Shown here piece after piece: positions 6,802 through 14,845 of a stretch of DNA of 64,000 nucleotides. Source of the DNA: Nonlabens agnitus (GTDB lineage: Bacteria; Bacteroidota; Bacteroidia; Flavobacteriales; Flavobacteriaceae); assembly GCF_002994045.1 (NCBI RefSeq), contig NZ_MQUC01000003.1:1154501-1218500 (forward strand), given 5' to 3'. The translations under genes and the position numbers were made by a program. Within the stretch, counting starts at the first letter, position 1, and each line of letters opens with the position of its first letter. The notes under the pieces are model-generated. The model was not told the origin of the DNA and did not search any database. It saw only the letters and a list, made by a program, of their open reading frames with translations.

Positions 6802-8649
6802 ATGAAAGAAAACAAGTCATTAGAATACATAAAGCAAGTACTTCAACACCAGCCATCAGATTGGTTGGGTCTTACAACTCATAGGCTGGACGTTTACAAT
6901 GAAGAATTTGCCAAAACGGAATTCCTCGAGAAATTTGAACATCTATATACTTCCAACAATTTTAAAAGAGAAGCCTTGGCAGAACTGCCAACGGCTTACG
7001 ATTATATCAGGTTGGGTCATCCGCTATCCTGTATTCTGGAATGGGGCATTGCTCAGCAATTGGGTATCGCTGCAGATCACGTCATCGCCTTTCAATCGCA
7101 AACGGTTCCCGTTCTTGCGGTGTTGCGCACAAATCTGTTGAAAGGAAAAAATACCAGAATAGTACATCAAGACAATTTGCCCGACTTTTTTGATGCCGAT
7201 AAAATCAGAAAGGTATACGGTTATCATTTTGATTTGCAAAAAGTTCGATCCACCTGCGATATAGGTCTTTTTGACGGTACTACTATTTTGCTATCACAAA
7301 AGGAGAAAATGGGTGTATCCCATTTAGAAAATAACATTGATTTCTACGTCAATCTATATGGTCATCTGGGAAGTATCTTGATTGCAAACGGCAAAGAGAC
7401 TTCTGGTTATATATCTGACATCCAACACGTGCGTCGTAGAGAAACGGTAGCCATGACGCCGTCAAATTCCCTGTTGGCGTTAGAATCCTTTGTAAAGGAT
7501 GCTCCGCTGGATCTAACAGAACCTGACGTTGAAAACGATAAAACCAGCGTACTAAACTCCATCAATGAGATTACTGGATCACCGCTCCAACCCTATGTAG
7601 GCTCCAGTGGTTTGTCCATACAGTATGCCATCATGATGGGACTTATTGACAGTGCTCTAGAGCAACATCTTGGTAAACCTATCAAATTTGTAGTGCCACC
7701 TAACTGTTACGGCGGTACTAACGATCAGGCCAGACGCGTTGCGGCTTGCTTGGATCATGTAGAAATTGTCGACTTGCCTGTAGATGGCGATAACGACATG
7801 GTAAAAAGCGTGGATCGAGTGCTGGATCAAATTGCCCAGCAGGACGCAGTTCCATTTATCATTGCTGAAATTCCTACCAATCCACGTGTGGAAGTTCCTG
7901 TTTTGGAGGATTTGAGAAATGCGCTTTCGCGAAAGCGAACTACACCTAATGGCACGACTGCAATCGATCCAGTATTTATTCTGGATCAGACTTTTTGTCC
8001 TAACTATTTATTCCTGGGCGAAGGCAAAATCCTATCAGAAGTACGAACTATTTCTTATGCCAGCGGTTCCAAATTTCCTAGCGGTGGTAGATGTACCGCA
8101 GGATATTGCGTAGGAAATGGCAAAACGCAAGATTTGATGGACAAGGTGGCGGTGCATCTTGAATTGTGCGATAATGAAGCCACTGCTCACCAGTACGAGA
8201 TTCTTGCCCAGCAATTGCCCTCCATGAATGAGCGTATTCAATTAGCTTACGAAAACACTCGGGAATTTGTTGATTTTATCAAGCAGGAATTGCCAGAAGC
8301 CAAAATCAATTTTGTGAGTGAAGAACTCGCACAAGAAGGTTTTACACCATCTGTGTTTTCCATGGACTTGCCAACAAAAGGTTCCACGCCAGAAGAACGC
8401 GAAACCTATAAACGCGCTCTCAATCTCAAATTGATTCATTTGATGATTGATGAGATTCCGCTGGAAAGTAAGTTTTGCGTAAGTTATGGTCAATTGAAAG
8501 GCTGTTACTGGACCGTACCAGCCACGAGTACCCAAGGAACAACTAAGGAAGGCGACAAGGATTATATCGTACGTGCTTCCCTATCACCAGACCTGGATCT
8601 GGAACGTCATAAAGAGGTTTTCAGGGAGTTTGTGAAGGAAATAAAGTAA
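6802..8649 (+). CDS. Cys/Met-metabolism-type PLP-dependent enzyme with long N-terminal region
   Basis: 615 aa. The C-terminal two thirds follow the cystathionine gamma-synthase/beta-lyase pattern: a PPNCYGGTNDQ segment binds cofactor, IIAEIPTNPRVEVP leads to VFILDQTF (PLP pyridine-N Asp region), and SYASGSKFPSGG carries the Schiff-base Lys424. Typical family members are about 400 aa. Here roughly 200 residues precede the PLP domain and have no motif I recognise. It is probably involved in sulfur amino-acid or related gamma/beta-elimination chemistry, but the exact reaction is open. The short palindrome at 7922-7939 is translated as ALSRKR between LEDLRN and TTPNG, in what looks like a surface loop. 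Confidence 0.78.
   Translation: MKENKSLEYIKQVLQHQPSDWLGLTTHRLDVYNEEFAKTEFLEKFEHLYTSNNFKREALAELPTAYDYIRLGHPLSCILEWGIAQQLGIAADHVIAFQSQTVPVLAVLRTNLLKGKNTRIVHQDNLPDFFDADKIRKVYGYHFDLQKVRSTCDIGLFDGTTILLSQKEKMGVSHLENNIDFYVNLYGHLGSILIANGKETSGYISDIQHVRRRETVAMTPSNSLLALESFVKDAPLDLTEPDVENDKTSVLNSINEITGSPLQPYVGSSGLSIQYAIMMGLIDSALEQHLGKPIKFVVPPNCYGGTNDQARRVAACLDHVEIVDLPVDGDNDMVKSVDRVLDQIAQQDAVPFIIAEIPTNPRVEVPVLEDLRNALSRKRTTPNGTTAIDPVFILDQTFCPNYLFLGEGKILSEVRTISYASGSKFPSGGRCTAGYCVGNGKTQDLMDKVAVHLELCDNEATAHQYEILAQQLPSMNERIQLAYENTREFVDFIKQELPEAKINFVSEELAQEGFTPSVFSMDLPTKGSTPEERETYKRALNLKLIHLMIDEIPLESKFCVSYGQLKGCYWTVPATSTQGTTKEGDKDYIVRASLSPDLDLERHKEVFREFVKEIK
7922..7939. repeat. Short palindrome, intragenic (PLP enzyme gene)
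   Basis: CGCTTTCGCGAAAGCGAA. It is read in the rare ALSRKR frame (codons from 7921). Confidence 0.95.
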
Positions 8650-8681
8650 TTCAAGCGATTTCCTGCTTGATGCATCATATC

Positions 8682-8704
8682 TAACTATTGATTTTCAATA
8701 GTTA
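8682..8704. other. Perfect hairpin without T-tract between PLP and helicase genes
   Basis: TAACTATTGA and TCAATAGTTA form a 10-bp stem around TTT. No T-run follows, so it is not a standard terminator. It could be an operator or RNA structure at the end of the PLP transcript. Confidence 0.4.
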
Positions 8705-8814
8705 ATCGAGGGTAATCAAAAGCTATTTATGAGAACGGGAAGCGGTTCTTGTAAACTTTTTGGCTTTCAAGAATTGTACAATTTTATGACCATACTACCT
8801 CTTACCTTTACGGC

Positions 8815-10134
8815 ATGAGCGATTCCCTAAAAAACCAGCAGCAAATTCTTGACAAGCTAGGCATCAAAAAGCTAAACGAAATGCAAGTCGCTGCGCAAAA
8901 GGCGATCAGCTCACAGGATGAAGTGGTGTTGTTATCGCCTACAGGTACTGGAAAAACACTGGCGTTTCTATTGCCTTTAGTGCAATTGCTAGATGCTCAT
9001 GTGGATAAAGTTCAGGCGCTTATTCTGGTACCGTCCAGAGAGCTCGCGATTCAAATTGAGCAAGTGCTACGTGAAATGGGCAGTGGTTTTAAGGTCAATG
9101 CGGTTTATGGCGGTAGATCTGGATCTGGAGATAAGATTCTTCTTTCCACTCCACCAGCCATATTGATAGGAACACCTGGTCGTGTGGCAGACCATTTACG
9201 TCGTGGCCATATTGATGTTACTCAACTTGAGACTTTGGTGCTTGACGAATTTGACAAATCACTGGAAACTGGCTTTGAAAGCGAGATGCGCGAGATTGCC
9301 GAGTCATTACCGAAGGTTCGTAAAAAAATATTGACTTCTGCCACTCAAAAAGTAGGCATACCGCCGTTTATGAAAATGGCAAATCCTAAAAGATTGATCT
9401 TTCTTGAAGATCAACAGCCCAATCTCGAGCTTAAAATCGTGGTGTCTCCTACTCCAGATAAATTGGCTACATTACGCCAACTCATCGCTCATTTAGGATC
9501 CAAACGCGGCATCATTTTTTGCAATCTTAAAGACACGATTGCAGAAGTGAGCGATTATTTATGGGATTGTGACATCCAGCATTCCGTTTTTTACGGTGGA
9601 TTGGAGCAACTGGATCGCGAGCGTGCCTTAATCAAGTTCAGGAATGGAACCCACAAAATCCTTCTCGCAACAGACCTTGCTGCTCGAGGAATTGACGTTC
9701 CAGAGCTGGATTATATCATTCACTATCAATTGCCGTACAAACGTGAGGAATTTATCCATAGAAACGGCAGGACGGCGCGCATGCATGCCAGCGGCACGGC
9801 TTATATGATCAAGTTCCAAAACCAAGAACTACCTGATTTTATTGAGAATGCAAACCTTCTCGAACTCAGCGATTCCAAAAAAGCCAAACCAGACCAACAA
9901 TGGGAAACCCTTTATATTTCTGGTGGTCGCAAGGATAAGATTTCAAAAGGCGATATTGCCGGCTTGTTTTTCAAGCAGGGAAACCTAGAGAGAGATGAAT
10001 TGGGCGTGATCGAGCTCAAGCAGGATTGTGCCTTTGTGGCGGTGCCTTATGAAAAGGCATACGAATTGATCAATACACTTAACAACAGTAAAATAAAAAA
10101 GCGAAAAGTGCGCATTTCACTTTTGGACCAATAA
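8815..10134 (+). CDS. DEAD-box-family RNA helicase, DbpA-like, with DEFD motif
   Basis: 439 aa. Motifs in order: Q-motif region LNEMQ near 20, Walker A SPTGTGKT 41-48, PSRELA, GTPGR, DEFD at 144-147 (a variant of DEAD), SAT, the GIIFCN/DLAARGID segment and HRNGRTAR 315-322. The last 70 residues (GDIAGLFFKQGNLERDELGVIE to KKRKVRISLLDQ) look like the DbpA RNA-binding domain that targets 23S rRNA hairpin 92, so ribosome assembly is the likely role (inference from that domain). The next gene starts 7 bases after the stop, so they are probably co-transcribed. A weak TACCTTTA lies only 5 bases before the ATG. Confidence 0.87.
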   Translation: MSDSLKNQQQILDKLGIKKLNEMQVAAQKAISSQDEVVLLSPTGTGKTLAFLLPLVQLLDAHVDKVQALILVPSRELAIQIEQVLREMGSGFKVNAVYGGRSGSGDKILLSTPPAILIGTPGRVADHLRRGHIDVTQLETLVLDEFDKSLETGFESEMREIAESLPKVRKKILTSATQKVGIPPFMKMANPKRLIFLEDQQPNLELKIVVSPTPDKLATLRQLIAHLGSKRGIIFCNLKDTIAEVSDYLWDCDIQHSVFYGGLEQLDRERALIKFRNGTHKILLATDLAARGIDVPELDYIIHYQLPYKREEFIHRNGRTARMHASGTAYMIKFQNQELPDFIENANLLELSDSKKAKPDQQWETLYISGGRKDKISKGDIAGLFFKQGNLERDELGVIELKQDCAFVAVPYEKAYELINTLNNSKIKKRKVRISLLDQ

Positions 10135-10141
10135 GAATATT

Positions 10142-10504
10142 ATGAGCGAATCCACCACACCAGACTCTAATGAAATCAAGCAACAGGAATTTCTAGTTGA
10201 AAAGGTTTTCTACGATCTGGAGAATAAAAACGAAGGTCTGGAAGAGGACAAAAATTACTTCAGCGAAAATGATTTTGCCTCTATCCTACTGCGCGCAGAG
10301 CATTACGGTATCGGCATTTTTAATATGGAAGCCTACCACGATGGGAAACTTTTTGGGACTGATAACCACGAGGTCTACCGCAAAAAAGCCACGCATCCAC
10401 AGTGGTATAAATCGGCTTTTGGAAAGTTCAAAAGGGCTCAAAAAGACATGCTCTATCGTGCCGATTTCAAGGTTTCGCAAAAACTACTCGATAGACCCGA
10501 TTAG
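10142..10504 (+). CDS. Conserved hypothetical protein, 120 aa
   Basis: Soluble, acidic N-terminus (SNEIKQQEFLVEKVFYDLENKN) and a basic aromatic C-terminal half (ATHPQWYKSAFGKFKRAQKD). There is no signal peptide, membrane segment or motif I recognise. It starts 7 bases after the DbpA-like helicase, which suggests an accessory RNA-related role, but this is context only. Its TAG stop (10502-10504) overlaps the stop of the convergent glycosyltransferase gene. Confidence 0.7.
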   Translation: MSESTTPDSNEIKQQEFLVEKVFYDLENKNEGLEEDKNYFSENDFASILLRAEHYGIGIFNMEAYHDGKLFGTDNHEVYRKKATHPQWYKSAFGKFKRAQKDMLYRADFKVSQKLLDRPD

Positions 10505-11718
10505 TTCTTTTTAGCGTTGATCCAGTAGTTCATGAACTTGAAATGCGCATCGGCGTGATGTAGCGCGATTTTGTTGACCAGACTTCTTTTTCTGGGATGA
10601 TGATTCTTTAAGTCGTTGATTTTAAGGAATAACGCTTTCGCGAAAGCGGACTTTTCAAAATCCCTTTTAAGAATCTCAAAATTCTCGTTTACTTGATCCT
10701 GCCAGCGTGATGGATTGGTATATAAATCTAAAGCGTCTTGTGCAAAATCAGTCCAAGAACTAGTTTCAGAAGCATCCTCTAACCGAATTCCTTCAAACGC
10801 TACTGGCGTTCCTGCGATGGCCAGTCCATTTTTCATGGCGTCAAATACTTTGCCCTTCAAACCGGCGCCAAAACGCAACGGTGCGAGTAATACCTTATGT
10901 TTTGACAACACCACATCTACGTCTGCTGCGTGACCTTTGATGAGGAATCCGCTATCGGGATCATGTAGGTCCAGTATTTTTTGAGGTGCATTGGGACCAT
11001 AAATGAATAGTTGAGCCTCTGGCTGATTGGCTCTTATAATAGGCCAGATTTCGGTGTTAAGTATTTCTACCGCATCCACGTTAGGAGCGTGTCTCAAATT
11101 ACCAATCGTGCAATAATCCTGACGCTCTTCATAAGGTTTTGCCTTAGTTTGATATTCTTTGACTTGATCATCTTCCACCAAAAACGGAATGTAAAACAAG
11201 GTCTCTGGATCCACCGGGAAATTGTCCTGCAACAGTTCCATTTCAAACCTTGAAATAATTAGGCTCAAATCCACCCGATTCATACTGCTTATCTCGCGCA
11301 GTGCCAGTTCGCTCTCAAATCCATCTTGAAGACTGGTCCCTTGCAGCACCTGTTGTTCTCTGGCCGTTCGCAGGAAATGCAGATCTTCGGTATCCAGGAT
11401 TTGGATCGCCTGTGGCGTATGGTGGCGCACACGCCAGCCGTACTGTTCTTCTATCAAAAATCTATCGTACAACACTACTGCTGGTTGAAATTGCATCAAT
11501 AATCGATCTAAGGAATCGTCATGTAAATCAATACCATGTGTGGATATATGGCGTTCTTTTAACGATGGTTGAGCCGTCTGTTTCAATCGAGCGGCACAAC
11601 AAAAAACCACCTCATATTCCTGATCTAAAAAGAGGTCGATAAGTTGTAGGATTCTGTATCCAGCGGCTGTTTTAGTAGGTTCTGGCCAGATGTATCCTAT
11701 GACGAGCAGCTTTTTCAT
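10501..11718 (-). CDS. Glycosyltransferase, GT4/GT1-like (GT-B fold)
   Basis: 405 aa. The N-terminal Rossmann start LLVIGYIWPEPTKTAAGYRIL is followed by a C-terminal donor-binding half with IGNLRHAPNVDAVE, LFIYGPNAPQ and PLRFGAGLKGKVFDAMKNGLAIAGTPVAFEGI, the last being the conserved glycosyltransferase family 1 block (E-x7-E-like region). It transfers a sugar from a nucleotide donor to an envelope glycan or surface polysaccharide (inference). There is no signal peptide, so it acts at the cytoplasmic face. The short palindrome (10633-10648) is translated as SAFAKAL near the C-terminus. It is convergent with the 120-aa gene, with 4 bases shared. Confidence 0.82.
   Translation of the reverse strand: MKKLLVIGYIWPEPTKTAAGYRILQLIDLFLDQEYEVVFCCAARLKQTAQPSLKERHISTHGIDLHDDSLDRLLMQFQPAVVLYDRFLIEEQYGWRVRHHTPQAIQILDTEDLHFLRTAREQQVLQGTSLQDGFESELALREISSMNRVDLSLIISRFEMELLQDNFPVDPETLFYIPFLVEDDQVKEYQTKAKPYEERQDYCTIGNLRHAPNVDAVEILNTEIWPIIRANQPEAQLFIYGPNAPQKILDLHDPDSGFLIKGHAADVDVVLSKHKVLLAPLRFGAGLKGKVFDAMKNGLAIAGTPVAFEGIRLEDASETSSWTDFAQDALDLYTNPSRWQDQVNENFEILKRDFEKSAFAKALFLKINDLKNHHPRKRSLVNKIALHHADAHFKFMNYWINAKKN
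10633..10648. repeat. Short palindrome, intragenic (glycosyltransferase gene)
   Basis: CGCTTTCGCGAAAGCG. It is read as AFAKA on the minus-strand gene, near its C-terminus. Confidence 0.95.
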
Positions 11719-11722
11719 ATCG

Positions 11723-11730
11723 CAAAGTTA
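11723..11730 (-). promoter_or_regulatory. -7 element TAACTTTG for the glycosyltransferase gene
   Basis: The plus strand reads CAAAGTTA, five bases upstream of the ATG codon at 11718-11716. It is a perfect TAnnTTTG, but unusually close to the start, so either the message is nearly leaderless or the true start is further in. Confidence 0.35.
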
Positions 11731-11832
11731 GGTTAGAATGCTGTACATAAATGCGGTATAAGTATGCCGATTAATCTGGGCAATACGAACATTAATATTT
11801 ACATTAGCAGTCTTAAAAATTCAACAATTTTC

Positions 11833-12597
11833 ATGGGGAAAATCATTGCAATTGCAAATCAGAAAGGTGGCGTAGGAAAAACAACAACAGCCGTGAATCT
11901 TGCGGCCTGTCTAGGTGTTTTGGAAAAGAAGGTATTGCTTATTGATGCAGATCCACAGGCAAACGCATCTTCAGGTTTAGGCATCAATGTGGACGAGGTT
12001 GAAGCAGGAACGTACCAATTGCTGGAACACACCATCAAGGCGGCAGACCTTATCGTAAAGACAGAGTCACCCAATCTGGACATCATTCCCGCACATATTG
12101 ATCTTGTAGCTATTGAAATTGAACTGGTAGATCAAGAGAATCGTGAGCAGATGTTGCGCAAGGCTCTGGCACCTATAAAAGACGATTACGATTACATTAT
12201 CCTAGATTGTGCACCATCATTGGGTCTGTTGACGCTTAACGCTTTAACAGCCAGCGACAGTGTGTTGATCCCTATTCAATGTGAATATTTTGCATTGGAA
12301 GGTTTGGGCAAACTTTTGAACACGGTAAAGAGTGTGCAAAACCTGCATAATCCGCAACTGGATATTGAGGGATTGTTGCTAACCATGTACGATAGCAGGT
12401 TGCGATTGTCCAATCAAGTGGTAGAAGAAGTCAATCAGCATTTTGAAGGTTTGACCTTCAAGACAATCATCCAGCGCAATGTGCGTTTAAGTGAAGCGCC
12501 ATCTTATGGCGAGAGTATTATTAACTATGATGCCGCGAGTAAAGGTTCAGAAAATTACCTGAGCCTGGCTAACGAACTCATTTCAAAAAACTCCTAA
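11833..12597 (+). CDS. parA: Chromosome partitioning ATPase ParA (Soj)
   Basis: 254 aa from ATG 11833, which begins MGKIIAIANQKGGVGKTTT, the standard ParA opening. The further-upstream ATG at 11764 would add a non-homologous 23 residues and is rejected. The deviant Walker A KGGVGKTT is at residues 11-18, Walker B DYIILDCAPSLG lies mid-protein, and the DNA-binding basic region (QRNVRLSEAPSYGE) is near the C-terminus. It forms an ATP-dependent nucleoid-bound dimer and is stimulated by ParB to segregate origins. parB starts 4 bases after the stop, and dapB, lepB and others follow in one run. I see no complete parS site in the window. Confidence 0.95.
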   Translation: MGKIIAIANQKGGVGKTTTAVNLAACLGVLEKKVLLIDADPQANASSGLGINVDEVEAGTYQLLEHTIKAADLIVKTESPNLDIIPAHIDLVAIEIELVDQENREQMLRKALAPIKDDYDYIILDCAPSLGLLTLNALTASDSVLIPIQCEYFALEGLGKLLNTVKSVQNLHNPQLDIEGLLLTMYDSRLRLSNQVVEEVNQHFEGLTFKTIIQRNVRLSEAPSYGESIINYDAASKGSENYLSLANELISKNS

Positions 12598-12601
12598 TCA
12601 C

Positions 12602-13498
12602 ATGGCAAAAGCAACTAAAAAACAAGCTTTGGGTCGTGGATTATCAGCCTTATTAAAGGATCCATCCAACGATATCAATACCGCACAGGACAAGAATGCC
12701 GACAAGATCGTAGGCAACGTGATTGACCTGCCGCTGGAAGATATCGACATGAATCCATTCCAGCCGCGTACCAGTTTCAATGAAGAGAATCTGCGCGAGT
12801 TGGCATCTTCCATCAAGGAATTGGGTGTGATTCAGCCTATTACTGTTCGAAAAAAGGGATTTGGCAAGTTTGAATTGGTTTCTGGAGAACGTCGTTGTCG
12901 TGCTTCAAAATTATTGGGATTAAAGACCATTCCAGCTTACGTGCGCATTGCTAACGATCAGGAATCCCTGGAAATGGCACTGGTAGAAAACATCCAGCGA
13001 CAAGATCTGGATCCAATCGAGATTGCCCTTTCTTACCAGCGATTGATTGAAGAGATTGATTTGACTCAAGAACAGATGAGTGAGCGCGTGGGCAAGAGCC
13101 GTAGCGCAATAGCCAATTATTTGAGATTGTTGAAGTTAGATCCTATCATCCAGACAGGTATGCGTGACAACTTCATTTCCATGGGTCATGGTCGTGCGTT
13201 GATTACGATTGAAAATCTTGAAGATCAGCTGGATATCTATCAAAAAATATTGAGCGATAATTTATCCGTACGAGATACTGAAGCACTTGTTAAACAGTCT
13301 AAGGGAAGTCCGCTTTCGCGAAAGCAGAACAAATCAAAATCCTTGCCTGCACATGTGGAATCCTCGATAAAAGAATTAAGCAATGCCTTGAATACGAAAG
13401 TGACTGCTACCACAAGTTCCAGCGGAAAAGGAAAACTGACCATAGCATTTGAATCCAAAGAAGACCTGGAGCGCATTACTAAAATGATTAATGGCTAA
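12602..13498 (+). CDS. parB: Chromosome partitioning protein ParB (Spo0J)
   Basis: 298 aa. The N-terminal RGLSALL ParA-interacting peptide is at 12-18. The ParB/Srx CTPase domain has GERRCRAS and ENIQRQDLDPIE, and is followed by a helix-turn-helix with MSERVGKSRSAIANYLRLLKL, which reads parS. The C-terminal dimerisation domain is the last ~60 residues. The short palindrome at 13311-13325 is translated as PLSRKQ in the linker between the DNA-binding and dimerisation domains, a region tolerant of change. The 3' end overlaps the DUF5683 gene by 8 bases. Confidence 0.95.
   Translation: MAKATKKQALGRGLSALLKDPSNDINTAQDKNADKIVGNVIDLPLEDIDMNPFQPRTSFNEENLRELASSIKELGVIQPITVRKKGFGKFELVSGERRCRASKLLGLKTIPAYVRIANDQESLEMALVENIQRQDLDPIEIALSYQRLIEEIDLTQEQMSERVGKSRSAIANYLRLLKLDPIIQTGMRDNFISMGHGRALITIENLEDQLDIYQKILSDNLSVRDTEALVKQSKGSPLSRKQNKSKSLPAHVESSIKELSNALNTKVTATTSSSGKGKLTIAFESKEDLERITKMING
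13311..13325. repeat. Short palindrome, intragenic (parB linker)
   Basis: CGCTTTCGCGAAAGC; the outer G is replaced by A on one side. It is read in the LSRK frame. Confidence 0.9.
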
Positions 13499-14081
13499 GC
13501 TGCTTCCATATCTTTTTTTGATGGCGTCTTGCTGGTGTTTTGGGCAACGTACGGGCGATCCCATTCAAGTCAATGCGGTAACGGACAGTTTGATACAGCC
13601 CGATTATTCGGCTTATTTATATGATGCTAACCGGCCATCTAAGGCTGCTTTTTACAGTGCCGTACTACCAGGATTGGGACAGGCTTACAATGGTAAATAC
13701 TGGAAAATACCGCTGGCCTATGCAGGAATAGGTATTCCTGTTTTGGCGTATATATCTAACGATAAGGAGTATCAACGATTACGCACCGCTTTTCAAATAC
13801 GACTCGCTGGTGGTACTGATGATGAATTTTCAAATGAAAACGGTGAACCCATTGTGACTAACGCTGGTCTGGAACGCGCTCAACGTGTCTCACAGCGCAA
13901 TAAAGAATTGAGTTTGTTAATCGCTGCTGCATTTTATGCCATTCAAATCATAGACGCTAATGTGGATGGTCACCTAAGTCAGTTTGATGTGGACCGTGAT
14001 CTATCTTTCAAACCTTATCTAGATTATAATCAATCGGCATCTGGAACCAGTTATGGTTTCGCTTTATCCTATACATTTTAA
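13491..14081 (+). CDS. DUF5683 domain protein, exported
   Basis: 196 aa. A signal peptide, MAKLLPYLFLMASCWCFGQ, is followed by the DUF5683 core: RPSKAAFYSAVLPGLGQAYN, KYWKIPLAYAGIG and a hydrophobic stretch (about 130-155). It is expected in the periplasm or anchored to a membrane. The function is unknown. The constant position between parB and dapB is a Bacteroidetes hallmark (family knowledge). The start overlaps parB by 8 bases, so translation is probably coupled; dapB starts 3 bases after the stop. Confidence 0.82.
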   Translation: MAKLLPYLFLMASCWCFGQRTGDPIQVNAVTDSLIQPDYSAYLYDANRPSKAAFYSAVLPGLGQAYNGKYWKIPLAYAGIGIPVLAYISNDKEYQRLRTAFQIRLAGGTDDEFSNENGEPIVTNAGLERAQRVSQRNKELSLLIAAAFYAIQIIDANVDGHLSQFDVDRDLSFKPYLDYNQSASGTSYGFALSYTF

Positions 14082-14084
14082 ATC

Positions 14085-14786
14085 ATGAAAATCGGACTAT
14101 TAGGCTACGGCAAAATGGGAAAGGTCATCGAGCGTATTGCTCAAGAGCGAGGCCACGAAATTGTAGCAAGAATCAATAAAGATGATTCTAAAAACGATCT
14201 AGAAAAGAGCGATGTGGTCATTGAGTTTACCGCACCAGAAAGTGCACTGGAGAACCTGAAGTATTGCATTAATAAACAGATTCCAATTATTTGTGGTACA
14301 ACAGGTTGGAATAGTAGCATAGAAGAAATCTATAAACTAGTTTCTGACCAAAATGCGGCTTTGGTTCACGCTTCTAATTTTAGTTTGGGCGTGAATTTAT
14401 TCTTTGAACTCAACAAGCGATTGGCTGCTTTGATGGAGCCCTTTGAGGACTATCAATTAGCCGTCCAAGAAATACACCATACAGAAAAAGCAGACGCTCC
14501 TAGCGGTACCGCCATCACCCTTGCGGAAGGCATTATGGAGAACACCCATTTTAAAGGTTGGCACCTAGGAAAGGAAAACGAAAAAGATTCTATTGGCATT
14601 GAGGCTTTGCGCGAGCATGATGTTAAAGGAACTCATTTGGTTTCTTGGAATAGCGACGTAGATCAAATTGAAATCAAACACACAGCACACAGCCGTGATG
14701 GTTTTGCATTAGGCGCTGTCATCGCGGCAGAATGGCTGTTAGACAAAAAAGGAAGCTTTACTATGAAGGATGTGCTGGGATTGTAA
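14085..14786 (+). CDS. dapB: 4-hydroxy-tetrahydrodipicolinate reductase DapB
   Basis: 233 aa. It reduces the cyclic dipicolinate precursor with NAD(P)H in lysine/diaminopimelate synthesis, which feeds peptidoglycan. The GLLGYGKMGK nucleotide loop is at the N-terminus, the CGTTGW and ASNFSLGVNLFFEL segments follow, and the catalytic/substrate motif EIHHTEKADAPSGTA lies near 130-145. It is somewhat shorter than E. coli DapB (273 aa), as in other Bacteroidetes. It sits in the parAB-lepB run, 3 bases after the DUF5683 gene. Confidence 0.95.
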   Translation: MKIGLLGYGKMGKVIERIAQERGHEIVARINKDDSKNDLEKSDVVIEFTAPESALENLKYCINKQIPIICGTTGWNSSIEEIYKLVSDQNAALVHASNFSLGVNLFFELNKRLAALMEPFEDYQLAVQEIHHTEKADAPSGTAITLAEGIMENTHFKGWHLGKENEKDSIGIEALREHDVKGTHLVSWNSDVDQIEIKHTAHSRDGFALGAVIAAEWLLDKKGSFTMKDVLGL

Positions 14787-14845
14787 CGATGGCGGTACTT
14801 TTATAACTAATACATCAGGGAAACGAATACAATAAAGATTACAGA

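Noticed and set aside
11764..11832. Upstream ATG of parA
   Set aside because: It adds 23 residues not seen in ParA; MGKIIAIANQKGG is the normal beginning.
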